Counted from the stretch's first letter, positions 42,797-52,046 are shown. The stretch is 64,000 bases of DNA from Streptomyces antibioticus (GCF_002019855.1 NZ_CM007717.1:7201750-7265749), one strand, 5' to 3'. Numbers and translations: made by a program. Notes: generated by a model from the letters alone, not told the origin.

Positions 42797-43933
42797 ATGC
42801 TCTTCCCCACGCCTGCGCTGAACGCCGAGGATCAGCGCGTTCTCGGTGAGATCGAAGACCTTCGCCGCTCGCTGCGCCTGCAGGTCCGGTCCACTCCGAC
42901 GAAGTGGACCGAAGGGCTGCGCAAGTTCCTGACCGCGGACGCGGTGGCGGCCTCCAACTCGATCGAGGGCTTCAAAGTGTCCACGGTCGACGTCGAGGAC
43001 CTCCTGGAGGGCGAGCGGGATGTCGACGTCTCGGACGAGGACCGCGAAGAGACGCTCGCCTATCAGCGGATGATGGCCTACATCCAGACGCTGCACGATG
43101 TCGCGGACTTCCGTTACAGCAAGGAATTGCTCAACGCGCTCCACTGGATGCTTCAGGGACACCGGCACGGCCCGCGCAAGCCGGCCGGGCAGTGGCGGCG
43201 CGGAGCGGTGTATGTGACGGACGCCCGCGATCCCAGCATCGCGGCGTACACGGCACCGGATGCGGCCGATGTTCCCACGCTGACGGGGGAATTGGTCGAG
43301 TGGCTGAACACGGACGACGGCACCCACCCGCTGGTACGGGCCGCCATGGCGCATCTGCATCTCGTTGCCATCCATCCGTGGGCGGACGGCAACGGCCGTA
43401 TGTCCCGGTCGCTGCAGACACTCGTGATCGCGAGAGAGGGAGAACTGGCCCCGGAGTTCTCCTCGATCGAGGCTTGGCTGGGGCGCCCCGGCAACACCTG
43501 GGAGTACTACCGCGAGTTGCAGCGCCGGGGGGCCACCTACCGCCCCGACCAGGACGTCTCCGACTGGGTGCGGTTCAACCTCACCGCGTACCACCAGCAG
43601 GCGCAGACCGTACGCAGCCGCCTGGATCGTTCGAGTCAGGTGTGGCGTGTGCTCGGAGAGTTCGCCACCGTCCGAGGACTTGAGGAGAGGGTGGTCTCGG
43701 CGCTGCACGACGTGGCGATGTCCGGACGGGTACGTCGTACCCGTTACGAACGAGCGGAGGACCTGAGTCTCCAGCGGGCTCAGCGCGACCTCCGGGACCT
43801 GGTCGCGGCTGATGTCCTCACACCGGTCGGCCGCACCCGCGCCCGCTTCTACATCGCCGGCCCCGCCTTCCCGGAGCCGGCGCTGGAAGCGGCCCGGACA
43901 CCGCTGCCACTGACCGATCCGTACGTGCACTGA
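42797..43933 (+). CDS. Fic-domain protein (class II, AMPylator-type) with winged-helix C-terminus
   Basis: Fic enzyme (378 aa) that would transfer a nucleotide monophosphate, usually AMP, to a protein hydroxyl. The catalytic loop HPWADGNGRMSR starts at H193 and is complete. The inhibitory [S/T]xxxE[G/N] helix is S53-NSI-E57-G58 in the N-terminal domain, so activity is likely self-restrained. Residues about 290-360 resemble a winged helix (VVSALHDVAMSGRVRRTRYE). Codon use looks less GC-biased than neighbours, and it sits directly 3' of a tRNA, both hints of acquisition. Target unknown; no antitoxin gene is adjacent. Confidence 0.88.
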   Translation: MLFPTPALNAEDQRVLGEIEDLRRSLRLQVRSTPTKWTEGLRKFLTADAVAASNSIEGFKVSTVDVEDLLEGERDVDVSDEDREETLAYQRMMAYIQTLHDVADFRYSKELLNALHWMLQGHRHGPRKPAGQWRRGAVYVTDARDPSIAAYTAPDAADVPTLTGELVEWLNTDDGTHPLVRAAMAHLHLVAIHPWADGNGRMSRSLQTLVIAREGELAPEFSSIEAWLGRPGNTWEYYRELQRRGATYRPDQDVSDWVRFNLTAYHQQAQTVRSRLDRSSQVWRVLGEFATVRGLEERVVSALHDVAMSGRVRRTRYERAEDLSLQRAQRDLRDLVAADVLTPVGRTRARFYIAGPAFPEPALEAARTPLPLTDPYVH

Positions 43934-43956
43934 GGGCATCTCGCCGACTGCTGGGG

Positions 43957-44373
43957 TCAGCGGCGGCTGCGGACTCTGGCGGCTCTCGGTGGGCTCACGA
44001 ACTGGAGTTCCAGGGTCGGTGGGGGTGGGGCGAGGCCCGGGCCGCCGGCTGTGGCCCAGGTGAGGAGTTCGGTGGTGGAGGCGTCGTCCGTGGCGAAGCC
44101 GACCCAGGTGGGGCGGCCGCCCGCGCGGCGGCCCGCGGTGGAGGGCTGGACGACGATGACGTTCGCCTGGTCGCAGGGGCCCAGGCAGTCCGTCGTACGG
44201 ACCTGGAAGGCGCCGTCGGAGGCGGCGGCCGCCGCGCGGAGCCGGTCGAGCTGCCCGGCGTGGTCGTAGCCGGGGTGTTTGCGGGCGTCGCCGCAGCAGC
44301 AGCCCCGGCACACCACGAGCGTGCAGGGGCGGCTGCCGGCGGCGCCGATCAGCGCGCGTTGACCTGGAACCAT
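43957..44373 (-). CDS. 2Fe-2S thioredoxin-like ferredoxin
   Basis: Small electron-transfer protein (138 aa). The cysteines CRGCCCG near the N-terminus and DCLGPC later form the thioredoxin-like 2Fe-2S ferredoxin pattern, with TLVVCRG opening the domain. ATG at 44373. The last 30 residues are Pro/Arg-rich. It lies 5 bases from the Nudix-like gene upstream on the same strand, so they are likely cotranscribed. The redox partner is unknown. Confidence 0.8.
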   Translation of the reverse strand: MVPGQRALIGAAGSRPCTLVVCRGCCCGDARKHPGYDHAGQLDRLRAAAAASDGAFQVRTTDCLGPCDQANVIVVQPSTAGRRAGGRPTWVGFATDDASTTELLTWATAGGPGLAPPPPTLELQFVSPPRAARVRSRR

Positions 44374-44378
44374 CCCGG

Positions 44379-44918
44379 TCAGGAGGCCGAGAGGCCGACG
44401 TGGGACAGGGCCTGGCGGAGCAGGAAGCCGTGTCCGCCCGGCATCTCGCTCTGCACCGCGGGCGAGACCGCCTCCTGGGGGCTGAACCACACCAGGTCCA
44501 GCGCGTCCTGCCGCGGCCGGCAGTCGCCCGACACCGGCACGATGTAGGCCAGCGACACCGCGTGCTGACGCGGGTCGTGGTACGGCGTGACGCCCTGCGT
44601 CGGGAAGTACTCGGCCACCGTGAACGGCTGGAGCGAGGTCGGCACCCGCGGCAGCGCCACCGGGCCGAGGTCCTTCTCCAGATGCCGCAGCAGGGCGTCC
44701 CGGACCCGCTCGTGGTGCAGGACCCGGCCGGAGACCAGGGTCCGGCTGACGTTGCCGTCCGGGCCGATGCGCAGCAGCAGGCCGATGCTGGTGACTTCGC
44801 CGCTCTCGTCGACGCGCACGGGCACGGCCTCGACGTACAGGATCGGCATCCGGGCGCGGGTCAGTTCGAGCTCGTCCTGACTCAGCCAACCGGGCGTGGT
44901 CTCGGTCATGTCTGACAT
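44379..44918 (-). CDS. Nudix-fold protein with degenerate Nudix box (DUF4916-like)
   Basis: 179-residue protein resembling the Streptomyces NUDIX/DUF4916 group. The Nudix-box region reads GRVLHHERVRDALLRHLEKD then LG: the Gly, first Glu and Arg positions are kept, but two of the canonical REUxEE glutamates are His and Lys. Catalysis by the usual metal mechanism is therefore doubtful and it may bind nucleotides or act as a regulator. It starts with MSDMTET at 44918 and precedes the ferredoxin-like gene. Confidence 0.72.
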   Translation of the reverse strand: MSDMTETTPGWLSQDELELTRARMPILYVEAVPVRVDESGEVTSIGLLLRIGPDGNVSRTLVSGRVLHHERVRDALLRHLEKDLGPVALPRVPTSLQPFTVAEYFPTQGVTPYHDPRQHAVSLAYIVPVSGDCRPRQDALDLVWFSPQEAVSPAVQSEMPGGHGFLLRQALSHVGLSAS

Positions 44919-44933
44919 TGCTTGATCATACTT

Positions 44934-46082
44934 TCAGTGTCCGTCGGGAAGCCGGTAGACCTGGCGGGCGTTGTCCGCCGCGGCCCAGCGTGCCAGGCGC
45001 AACGCGTCGGCCAGGGCCAGTTCGTCGGCGTCCACCCGGTCCTGGAGCAGCTCCCCGAGACCCCGGCGGAACGCCAGCGCGCCCAGCCCGTAGAACTCCG
45101 CCACACCGTAGGCGTCGGAGCTGTACAGCAGTTTGCGGAACGGTGTGATCTCCAGCGCCTCCTCCAGGACCGCCCGGGCCCGCGCGGGGCCGACGTGGTG
45201 CAGGGTCAGCCCCACGTCCAGGTACACCTGCTCGAACACCGCGGCCAGATAACCGGCCTGCCGCTGGTACGGCCAGCAGTGCAGGAGCAGCACCGGGATC
45301 GTGCCCGCGATCAGGCGCAGCCAGTCCGTGAGATGGGCCGGATCCACGGAGTGCAGCCGGATGTCGGGGTCGCCGAAGCCGGTGTGGAGCTGGAGCGGCA
45401 GTCCGAGGTCCACCGCCGTCCACAGCAGATGCCGTACCAGGACCGGGTCGTCGAGCCGCCCGCCGCGGGCCAGCCAGCGCCGGGCCGCCCGGGTCACGTC
45501 CGCGTCCGAGGGCCGGGCCGGGTCCAGCACGAAGCCGGTGCGGTAGGCCGCCACCGACTTCACGCCGACCACCCCGGGCCGGCGCACCGCGTCCAGCGCG
45601 GCCGACCGGAACGCGTCGGCGTAACCGCCCGCGTCGACGCCCCGCCCGGCCACGGCCTCCGCGACGGACTCCAGCCGGACCACCTCGTACGCCACCACCT
45701 CGTGCGCCACCGCCCCGGCCGCCGCCGCGAGTTCGGCGGGGCTGGTGAGCGGCTGCGGCGTGTACCCGGTGTCGACGCAGAACACCCCGGTGCGGGCCGC
45801 GGCGAGGAACCGCCGGTTCACCTCGGCCGGGCCCAGCTCGGCCCGCCGGGCCAGATAGACGTCGGCGGGGGCGTGCCGCTCCAGGCCGAGCACCGGCGCG
45901 CAGTACCGGCGCACGGCCACCCCGGCGGGGGTGTCGAAGGTCGTGGTGCCGGGCCATCGTCCGCCCTCGGTGAGCAGCGCCTCGAAGTCCGGCCGGTCCA
46001 GCGGCACGGTGACCACGCCGTGGCAGTGGTGGTCCACCAGCTCGAGGTCCGCGAGCGCCTGGTGGACGGGGCCGCCGGCCAT
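44934..46082 (-). CDS. Amidohydrolase-2 family enzyme paired with a glutamine-synthetase homologue
   Basis: TIM-barrel amidohydrolase (382 aa). The N-terminal metal motif is VDHHCHG; a later HTGFGDPD, LLLHCWPY and the catalytic Asp in LYSSDAYG complete the site. ATG at 46082 is one base past the stop of the glutamine-synthetase-like gene, so the two are a unit. In fungal FluG these two domains are fused, which suggests that one enzyme makes and the other hydrolyses a gamma-glutamyl or related amide. Substrate unknown. Confidence 0.83.
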   Translation of the reverse strand: MAGGPVHQALADLELVDHHCHGVVTVPLDRPDFEALLTEGGRWPGTTTFDTPAGVAVRRYCAPVLGLERHAPADVYLARRAELGPAEVNRRFLAAARTGVFCVDTGYTPQPLTSPAELAAAAGAVAHEVVAYEVVRLESVAEAVAGRGVDAGGYADAFRSAALDAVRRPGVVGVKSVAAYRTGFVLDPARPSDADVTRAARRWLARGGRLDDPVLVRHLLWTAVDLGLPLQLHTGFGDPDIRLHSVDPAHLTDWLRLIAGTIPVLLLHCWPYQRQAGYLAAVFEQVYLDVGLTLHHVGPARARAVLEEALEITPFRKLLYSSDAYGVAEFYGLGALAFRRGLGELLQDRVDADELALADALRLARWAAADNARQVYRLPDGH

Positions 46083-46083
46083 C

Positions 46084-47487
46084 TCAGTACACCCAGCGGT
46101 AGGCGGCGGCCACCCGCTCGTCGTCCAGCCCGGCGACGGCGTCGATCTCACCCTGCCGTACGGCGGCCACCGCGTCGGCGAGGACCGGGCCGAGCGCGTC
46201 GCGCAGCACCTCGTCCGCGCGGAACGCGGTGACGGCGTCGGCGAGGGACGTCGGCAGCCGCCGTACGCCCCGCGCCCGTGCCTCGGCGGCGGGGAGCGCG
46301 GCCGGGTCGCCGGTGGTCTCCTCCGGCAGGACGGCGGCCCGCGCGATCCCGTCCAGCCCGGCCGCGATCAGCGTGCCGAGCAGCAGATAGGGGTTGGCGG
46401 CCAGGTCCACGGGCTTCACCTCGACGTTGGCCTGCCGCTCCCGGGCGCCGGCCGTGCCCCGCACCAGACGCAGGGCCGCCTCCCGGGTCTCCAGGCCCCA
46501 GGCGGTGAACACCCCGGCCCACTGGGAGGGTTTGAGCCGCAGATAGCCGGCCGGGCTGGGCGCGGTCACCGCCGTCAGGGCGGGCAGCCGGTCCAGGATC
46601 CCGGCGGCGAACGCCTCCGCGTCGGCCGTCATCCCGTACCGGCGTGCGCCCCCGGCGTGCAGATTGACGCCGTCGCGCCAGGCGGAGAGGTGGACGTGCC
46701 CGCCGTTGCCGACGCCCTCGGCGGTGACGGCGGGGGAGAAGGAGACCCGCAGCCCGTGCCGCAGCGCCACCGCCCGGATCGTCTGGCGGACCAGGACACT
46801 GCGGTCGGCCGCCGCCACCGGGTCCAGGGCGCCCACCGAGATCTCGAACTGGCCCGGCGCGTACTCGGGATGGATCTGCTCGACGTCCACGCCCTGCGCC
46901 GCGCACGCGGCCAGCAGTTCGGCGGTGTACGCGCTCAGCTCGACCTGCCGGGTCGCCCCGTACGCGGGACCGGTCGTCGCCGGGACGAACTCCCCGGCGG
47001 GCGCCGAGTCCAGGCCCACCGACCACTCGATCTCGATGCCGGCCCGGAACGCGAGACCGTGCTCGCGCGCCGCGTCGGCGACGATCCGGCGCAGGACCGT
47101 GCGCGAGCAGCCCGGGTGCCGGGTGCCGTCCTGGGTGATCCGGTCGACGGGCGCCCACGCCCACCCCGGCTGCCCGGCCAGCGCCACCAGCCGGTCGAGG
47201 TCGGGATGGAGCCGCAGATCGCCGTCCGGGGAGCCGAGCACATCGGTGGTGACGATGTGGTCGTTCGCGAGGAACGTGTCGAACACCGGGGACATGCCCA
47301 CGCCCCAGGCCACCGCCTGCTCCAGCCGGGCCGTCGGGACCGTCTTCACCCGGCCCACGCCGGCCGTGTCGACGTACGACAGGACGACGCCGTGGACGCC
47401 CCGCGCGGACAGTTCCCCGGCGAGCGCGCCGGCCCGCTCCACCTCGCCGGGGCGGCCACCGGGAACCGGGTCGGCCAGGGTCGTCAT
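46084..47487 (-). CDS. Glutamine synthetase-like gamma-glutamyl amide ligase (GlnA4-type)
   Basis: GS-I fold enzyme (467 aa) joining glutamate to an amine with ATP. Metal-binding glutamates are visible in GIEIEW and HPEYAPGQFEI, and the ATP/glutamate segment is NGGHVHLS. The canonical C-terminal R-x-E-x-R is VEVKP, with Lys in place of Arg, so ammonia/glutamate handling differs from true GS. Streptomyces GlnA3/GlnA4 homologues make gamma-glutamyl-polyamines or -ethanolamine, and this is the most likely type. ATG 47487. Confidence 0.85.
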   Translation of the reverse strand: MTTLADPVPGGRPGEVERAGALAGELSARGVHGVVLSYVDTAGVGRVKTVPTARLEQAVAWGVGMSPVFDTFLANDHIVTTDVLGSPDGDLRLHPDLDRLVALAGQPGWAWAPVDRITQDGTRHPGCSRTVLRRIVADAAREHGLAFRAGIEIEWSVGLDSAPAGEFVPATTGPAYGATRQVELSAYTAELLAACAAQGVDVEQIHPEYAPGQFEISVGALDPVAAADRSVLVRQTIRAVALRHGLRVSFSPAVTAEGVGNGGHVHLSAWRDGVNLHAGGARRYGMTADAEAFAAGILDRLPALTAVTAPSPAGYLRLKPSQWAGVFTAWGLETREAALRLVRGTAGARERQANVEVKPVDLAANPYLLLGTLIAAGLDGIARAAVLPEETTGDPAALPAAEARARGVRRLPTSLADAVTAFRADEVLRDALGPVLADAVAAVRQGEIDAVAGLDDERVAAAYRWVY

Positions 47488-47673
47488 ACGTCCTCCACGA
47501 TCGGTCGTCCGTACGTGTCCGTCAGGCTTTCACGGCCGCCGGGACCGCCGGAACAGCACATCAGGCCGGGCCGGTCACCGCCGTCCCGACCGCTTCGGGG
47601 TCCCCCGGTAGGGTGACGGTCCGGCCGGTGCGCAGCGGCAGGACGGCGCCGGACGCAGCACAGGAAGCAGGAC

Positions 47674-48537
47674 ATGCCCTACTCGCACGCCCCCCGCCCG
47701 ACCGTCCCCGGCCCCGGCGCCGACCCCGCCGGCATCCGGCTGGTCGTCACCGACATGGACGGCACCCTGCTGGACGACGCCAAACGGCCGCCCGCCGGAC
47801 TGTGGGACACGCTGGCCCGGCTGCGCGAGCGCGGTGTCCTCTTCACCCCGGCCAGCGGACGCCAGTACGCCACCCTGGCCGCCCAGTTCGCGGAGGTCGC
47901 CGACGGGATGGTGTTCATCGCCGAGAACGGCACCTATGTGGTGCGCGACGGCGTGGAACTCAGCTCCGACCCGCTGGACCCGGCCGTCGTGGCCCGCCTC
48001 GTAGGGACCGTACGACGGCTCGCGGCCGCCGGCACCGATCTGGGCGCCGTGGTCTGCGGCAAGCGGTCCGCGTACGTCGAGCGCTCCGACCCGGCCTTCC
48101 TGGCCGAGGTGGAGCAGTACTACCTGCGCTGCGAGGTCGTCGAGGACGCCGCGGCCGTCGACGACGACGTGATCAAGGTCGCCCTGTTCGACTTCGGGGC
48201 CGCCGAGGAGACCACCGCCCCGGCGCTCGCCGCGTTCGCCGCCACTCACCAGGTCGTGGTCTCCGGCGAGCACTGGGTCGACGTCATGAACCGCACCGCC
48301 AACAAGGGTGCCGCGCTGCGCCGGCTCCAGCGGGAGCTGGGCATCACCCCCGCCCAGACCATGGTGTTCGGCGACTACCTCAACGACCTGGAGATGCTGG
48401 ACGCCGCCGACTGGTCGTTCGCCATGGCCAACGCCCACCCGGAGGTCGTGCGCCGGGCCCGCCATCTGGCCCCGTCCAACAACGACGACGGGGTGCTGCG
48501 CACCATCACGCGCGTGCTGGGCCTCCCGCCCGGGTAG
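47674..48537 (+). CDS. HAD-superfamily phosphatase (Cof type, IIB)
   Basis: Cytoplasmic phosphatase (287 aa) for small phosphorylated metabolites. Motif I is VTDMDGTLLD (nucleophile Asp), motif III Lys lies in NKGAALRRL, and motif IV is VFGDYLNDLEML. A Cof-type cap sits between. ATG 47674 has AGGAAG upstream. It is 19 bases before the M20 gene, so the two are probably an operon. Confidence 0.9.
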   Translation: MPYSHAPRPTVPGPGADPAGIRLVVTDMDGTLLDDAKRPPAGLWDTLARLRERGVLFTPASGRQYATLAAQFAEVADGMVFIAENGTYVVRDGVELSSDPLDPAVVARLVGTVRRLAAAGTDLGAVVCGKRSAYVERSDPAFLAEVEQYYLRCEVVEDAAAVDDDVIKVALFDFGAAEETTAPALAAFAATHQVVVSGEHWVDVMNRTANKGAALRRLQRELGITPAQTMVFGDYLNDLEMLDAADWSFAMANAHPEVVRRARHLAPSNNDDGVLRTITRVLGLPPG

Positions 48538-48556
48538 GACGGCGGCGGGAGGCGAC

Positions 48557-49816
48557 ATGAGCGCAGGCGACACCAGCGCGGCGGCGGCCGTGGCCCGGCT
48601 GGCCGGTGACATCACCTCGGACCTGGAACAGGGGGACCTGGAGGACTTCTACCGGGATCTGCACCGCCACCCCGAACTCTCCTTCCAGGAACACCGCACC
48701 GCCGCCCGGCTCGCCGGCCGGCTGCGCGCCGCCGGGTACACGGTGACCGAGGGCGTCGCCCGCACCGGCGTGGTCGCGGTCCTCGCCCGCGGCGACGGTC
48801 CGGTGGTGTGGCTGCGCGGCGACATGGACGCGCTGCCGGTGCCCGAGGCGACCGGGCTGCCGTACGCCTCCACCGTCGACGGCGTGATGCACGCCTGCGG
48901 TCACGATCTGCACGTCACCTGGCTCGCGGCCGCCGCCGGGGCGCTCGCCGCGGCCCGCGAGACCTGGTCCGGCACGCTGGTGGTCGTCGGACAGCCCGCC
49001 GAGGAGGCGGGCGGCGGGGCGGCGGCGATGGTCGCGGACGGGATCCACGAGCGGTTCCCGCGCCCCGACGCGCTGTTCGGCCAGCATGTCGCGCCCGGCC
49101 TCGCCGGCTTCTTCCCGCACACCCCCGGTCTGACCCTGTCGGCCTCCGACGACATCGAGGTCGTCGTGCACGGGGTGGGCGGGCACGGATCGCGGCCCGA
49201 GTCGACCGTGGACCCGGTGGTGACGGCCGCCTACGTCGTCACCCGGCTCCAGACCGTCGTCGCCCGGGAGGTCGCGGCGGGCGAGTCGGTGGTGCTCACC
49301 GTGGGCCGCTTCCACGCCGGGACGAAGGCCAACGTCATCCCCGCCGAGGCCCGGCTCTCCCTGAACGTGCGCACCCAGGACACCCGGGTGCGCGACCGCG
49401 TCCTGGCCGCCGTCCGGCGGATCGTGGAGGGCGAGTGCGCCGCCGCGGGCTGCCCGGTGCCGCCCGGCATCACGGTGGTCCCCGGCTGTCCCAGCACGGT
49501 CAACGACCCCGTCCTGGACGGGGAGATCGCCGCCGTGCACCGCGAACTGTTCGGCGCGCACACGGTGTTCGACTTCGGCCCGGTCATGGGCAGCGAGGAC
49601 TTCTCCCTCCTCGCGCCGCCGGGAGTGCCGTACGACTACTGGTACGTGACCTCGACCCCGGCGGCCGTGTGGGACGCGGCCCCCGGGCGGGACCTGGCGG
49701 AGAAACTTGCCGGTGTGCCCGGGAACCACAGTCCGTCCTTCGCCCCGGACACCTCCGTGCTCGTGCCCGGGGCGCGCACCCTGGTGTCGGCCGCGCTCGC
49801 GCGGCTCAGCTCGTGA
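48557..49816 (+). CDS. M20-family amidohydrolase/carboxypeptidase
   Basis: Zinc enzyme (419 aa) that hydrolyses N-acyl amino acids or related amides. Conserved parts: DLHRHPELSFQEH, RGDMDALPVPE, HACGHDLH (metal Cys/His), GQPAEEAGGGAAAM (catalytic Glu) and GSEDFSLL. ATG 48557 after GGGAGG. Its last 11 bases overlap the convergent Dps gene. Specific substrate is not evident. Confidence 0.9.
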   Translation: MSAGDTSAAAAVARLAGDITSDLEQGDLEDFYRDLHRHPELSFQEHRTAARLAGRLRAAGYTVTEGVARTGVVAVLARGDGPVVWLRGDMDALPVPEATGLPYASTVDGVMHACGHDLHVTWLAAAAGALAAARETWSGTLVVVGQPAEEAGGGAAAMVADGIHERFPRPDALFGQHVAPGLAGFFPHTPGLTLSASDDIEVVVHGVGGHGSRPESTVDPVVTAAYVVTRLQTVVAREVAAGESVVLTVGRFHAGTKANVIPAEARLSLNVRTQDTRVRDRVLAAVRRIVEGECAAAGCPVPPGITVVPGCPSTVNDPVLDGEIAAVHRELFGAHTVFDFGPVMGSEDFSLLAPPGVPYDYWYVTSTPAAVWDAAPGRDLAEKLAGVPGNHSPSFAPDTSVLVPGARTLVSAALARLSS

Positions 49817-50282
49817 CGTTCTCCGCCTCGAACATCCAGCGCTGCTTCTCCAGTTCGGCGGTGATGCCGATCAGCAGGTCCTGGGTGACCGGGTCCGCCT
49901 CCTCGGTGGCGGTGATGCGCTCGCGCAGCCGCCCGATGGCGGCGCCCAGCGTCTCCGCGATCACCTGGACGACCTCCTCGTCCCGCAGCCAGCCGTCTTT
50001 CGGGCTGGGCAGTGTGAAGGCCGAGGCGATGGTCTCGGGTCGGCCGTCGGGCGGCAGCCCGAGGGCGGAGGCCCGCTCGGCGACCGTGTCGGCGAACCCG
50101 CGGGCCGCCGCGACCACCTCGTCGAGCTGGAGATGGACCGAACGGAACCGCGGTCCGACGATGTTCCAGTGCGCCTGCTTCCCGATCAGCGACAGCCCGA
50201 GAAGATCCACCAGCGTGCTCTGGAGGGCGTCGTAGGTGACCTGCCGGGCCGGCTCGGGAAGGGGGCTCTTGACGACAGCCAT
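49806..50282 (-). CDS. dps: Dps-like DNA-protection ferritin
   Basis: Four-helix-bundle miniferritin (158 aa) that oxidises and stores iron and can bind DNA. The ferroxidase region KQAHWNIVGPRFRSVHLQLDEV (His, Asp) is intact. ATG at 50282 is preceded by GGAGGAG. The N-terminal tail is short and has one Lys, so strong DNA binding is not assured. Confidence 0.9.
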   Translation of the reverse strand: MAVVKSPLPEPARQVTYDALQSTLVDLLGLSLIGKQAHWNIVGPRFRSVHLQLDEVVAAARGFADTVAERASALGLPPDGRPETIASAFTLPSPKDGWLRDEEVVQVIAETLGAAIGRLRERITATEEADPVTQDLLIGITAELEKQRWMFEAENVTS

Positions 50283-50369
50283 GCGTATTACTCCTCCTGC
50301 TCGCGTCCACGCGGTCGGCGACCGAGTGCCCCCGCCCCACCGGCGCAAACGGGCCCCCGCCGGGCCGTC

Positions 50370-51170
50370 TCAGCGGGTGAGCACGCCGTCCAGGAAACGG
50401 ATCAGGTCCGCGAAGACCTCCGCCCGGTTCGTCTCGTGGAAGACCTCGTGGCGGGCCCCGGGGTAGATCCGCTCGGTGCGCGGGCCGGGGGCCAGCCGCT
50501 CGACTCCGGTCCTGCTCCCCGGCGGCGGCACGAGCCGGTCGTCCTCGCCGTGCAGCCACAGCAGTGGCAGCGCGCCCACGTCACCCGCCCCGGCCGCGGT
50601 CTCCAGGGTCCGGACGAACGCCTCCAGCGTCGGCCGTTTCATCGGCCCGTGCCAGACCAGCGGATCCGCCGCGTACGCCGCGCCCACGGCCGGGTCGCGG
50701 GAGAGCGCGGCGGGGCTGACGGGGACGTCCGGGATCTCGTCCAGGGCGAGCAGCCGGCCCGGCAGCTCCCAGACGCCGAGCACCGGGCCGGAGAGGACGA
50801 GCGCGGCCAGGGACGAGCCGTGGCGCTGGGCGTAGCGGGCGGCGATCAGCCCGCCCATGGAGTGGCCGATGACGACGACCGGCAGCCCGGGACGGGCGCT
50901 CCGGGCGAGGCGGGCCACGGTGTGCAGATCGGTGACCACGTCCTCGAAGTCCTCGATCACCACCCGCTCGCCCTCCGACCTGCCGTGCCCGAGGTGGTCG
51001 GGCGCGAACACGGCGGCGCCGTGCCGGTTCAGCACGCCGGCGATCTCGGCGTAGCGGCCAGCGTGCTCGCCGTACCCGTGCACCAGCAGGGCGATGTAAC
51101 GGGGATCGGGGTGCGGCCACTCGTGGGCGACGAGTCTGCCGCGGGTGCCCGTGAGGACGTGCTCGGTCAT
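50370..51170 (-). CDS. Alpha/beta hydrolase (monoacylglycerol lipase / lysophospholipase type)
   Basis: Serine hydrolase (266 aa) with LLVHGYGEHAGRYAE (oxyanion HG), nucleophile elbow IGHSMGGLIAARYA, catalytic Asp in LWLHGEDDRLVPP and His in GARHEVFHE, all in the monoacylglycerol lipase arrangement. No signal peptide. It is divergent from the TauE gene across 81 bases. Confidence 0.88.
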   Translation of the reverse strand: MTEHVLTGTRGRLVAHEWPHPDPRYIALLVHGYGEHAGRYAEIAGVLNRHGAAVFAPDHLGHGRSEGERVVIEDFEDVVTDLHTVARLARSARPGLPVVVIGHSMGGLIAARYAQRHGSSLAALVLSGPVLGVWELPGRLLALDEIPDVPVSPAALSRDPAVGAAYAADPLVWHGPMKRPTLEAFVRTLETAAGAGDVGALPLLWLHGEDDRLVPPPGSRTGVERLAPGPRTERIYPGARHEVFHETNRAEVFADLIRFLDGVLTR

Positions 51171-51251
51171 GGCGCCTCCGATGGTGCGGACGGATGGTCG
51201 GTGGGGTCCCCCGTACGGTGGACATTAGATGTGCGTACCATCGGCCTCCGC

Positions 51252-52025
51252 ATGAACACGATGACGTTGTGGCACATCACCGGCTGGCAGTTCGCCGCCC
51301 TCGCCCTCGCGGCGCTGCTCGTCGGCTTCTCCAAGACCGCCGTCAGCGGCGCCAACACGGTCAGCCTCGCGATCTTCGCCGCGGTCCTGCCGGCCCGCGC
51401 CTCCACGGGTGTGCTGCTGCCGCTGCTGATCGCCGGGGACGTCCTGGCGGTCCTCACCTACCGGCGGCACGCCCACTGGCCCACCCTGCTGCGGCTGTTC
51501 CCGGCCGTCGCCGCCGGAGTGGTGCTCGGCACGCTCTTCCTGAAGTGGGCGGGCGACGGCGCGGTACGGACCTCGATCGGCGCGATCCTGCTGCTGATGG
51601 CCGCCGTCACGCTGTGGCGCCGCCGCACCGCCGAGTCGGCCCCCGGCCCCGACGCGGTGGTCACCCGCTCGGGCCGGATCAAGGCCCGCTCCTACGGCGT
51701 CCTGGGCGGCTTCACCACGATGGTCGCCAACGCGGGCGGCCCGGTGATGTCGATGTACCTGCTGTCCGCGGGCTTCCGCAAGCTCGGCTTCCTCGGCACC
51801 TCGGCGTTCTTCTTCCTCATCGTGAACGTGTCGAAGGTGCCGTTCAGCGTCGGGCTCGGTCTCATCGACGGCCGCTCGCTGCTGCTGGACGCCGCGCTCG
51901 TCGCCTTCGTGGTCCCCGGCGCGCTGCTCGGCAAGTGGGCCGTCCACCGCATCGACCAGCGGCTGTTCGAGCAGCTCGTCATCGCGGCGACGGTGCTGGG
52001 CGGTGTCCACCTGCTCCTGCGGTAG
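51252..52025 (+). CDS. TauE/SafE-family (sulfite exporter) membrane permease
   Basis: Integral membrane protein (257 aa) with about seven to eight hydrophobic segments and the repeated family motif (LLVGFSKTAVSGANTVSL in the first half, GGFTTMVANAGGPVMSMYL in the second). The family moves sulfite, sulfonates or other small organic anions. ATG 51252 is used; an earlier in-frame GTG at 51231 is possible. Confidence 0.87.
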   Translation: MNTMTLWHITGWQFAALALAALLVGFSKTAVSGANTVSLAIFAAVLPARASTGVLLPLLIAGDVLAVLTYRRHAHWPTLLRLFPAVAAGVVLGTLFLKWAGDGAVRTSIGAILLLMAAVTLWRRRTAESAPGPDAVVTRSGRIKARSYGVLGGFTTMVANAGGPVMSMYLLSAGFRKLGFLGTSAFFFLIVNVSKVPFSVGLGLIDGRSLLLDAALVAFVVPGALLGKWAVHRIDQRLFEQLVIAATVLGGVHLLLR

Positions 52026-52046
52026 GCGCTCCCCGGGGCTTCAGTG

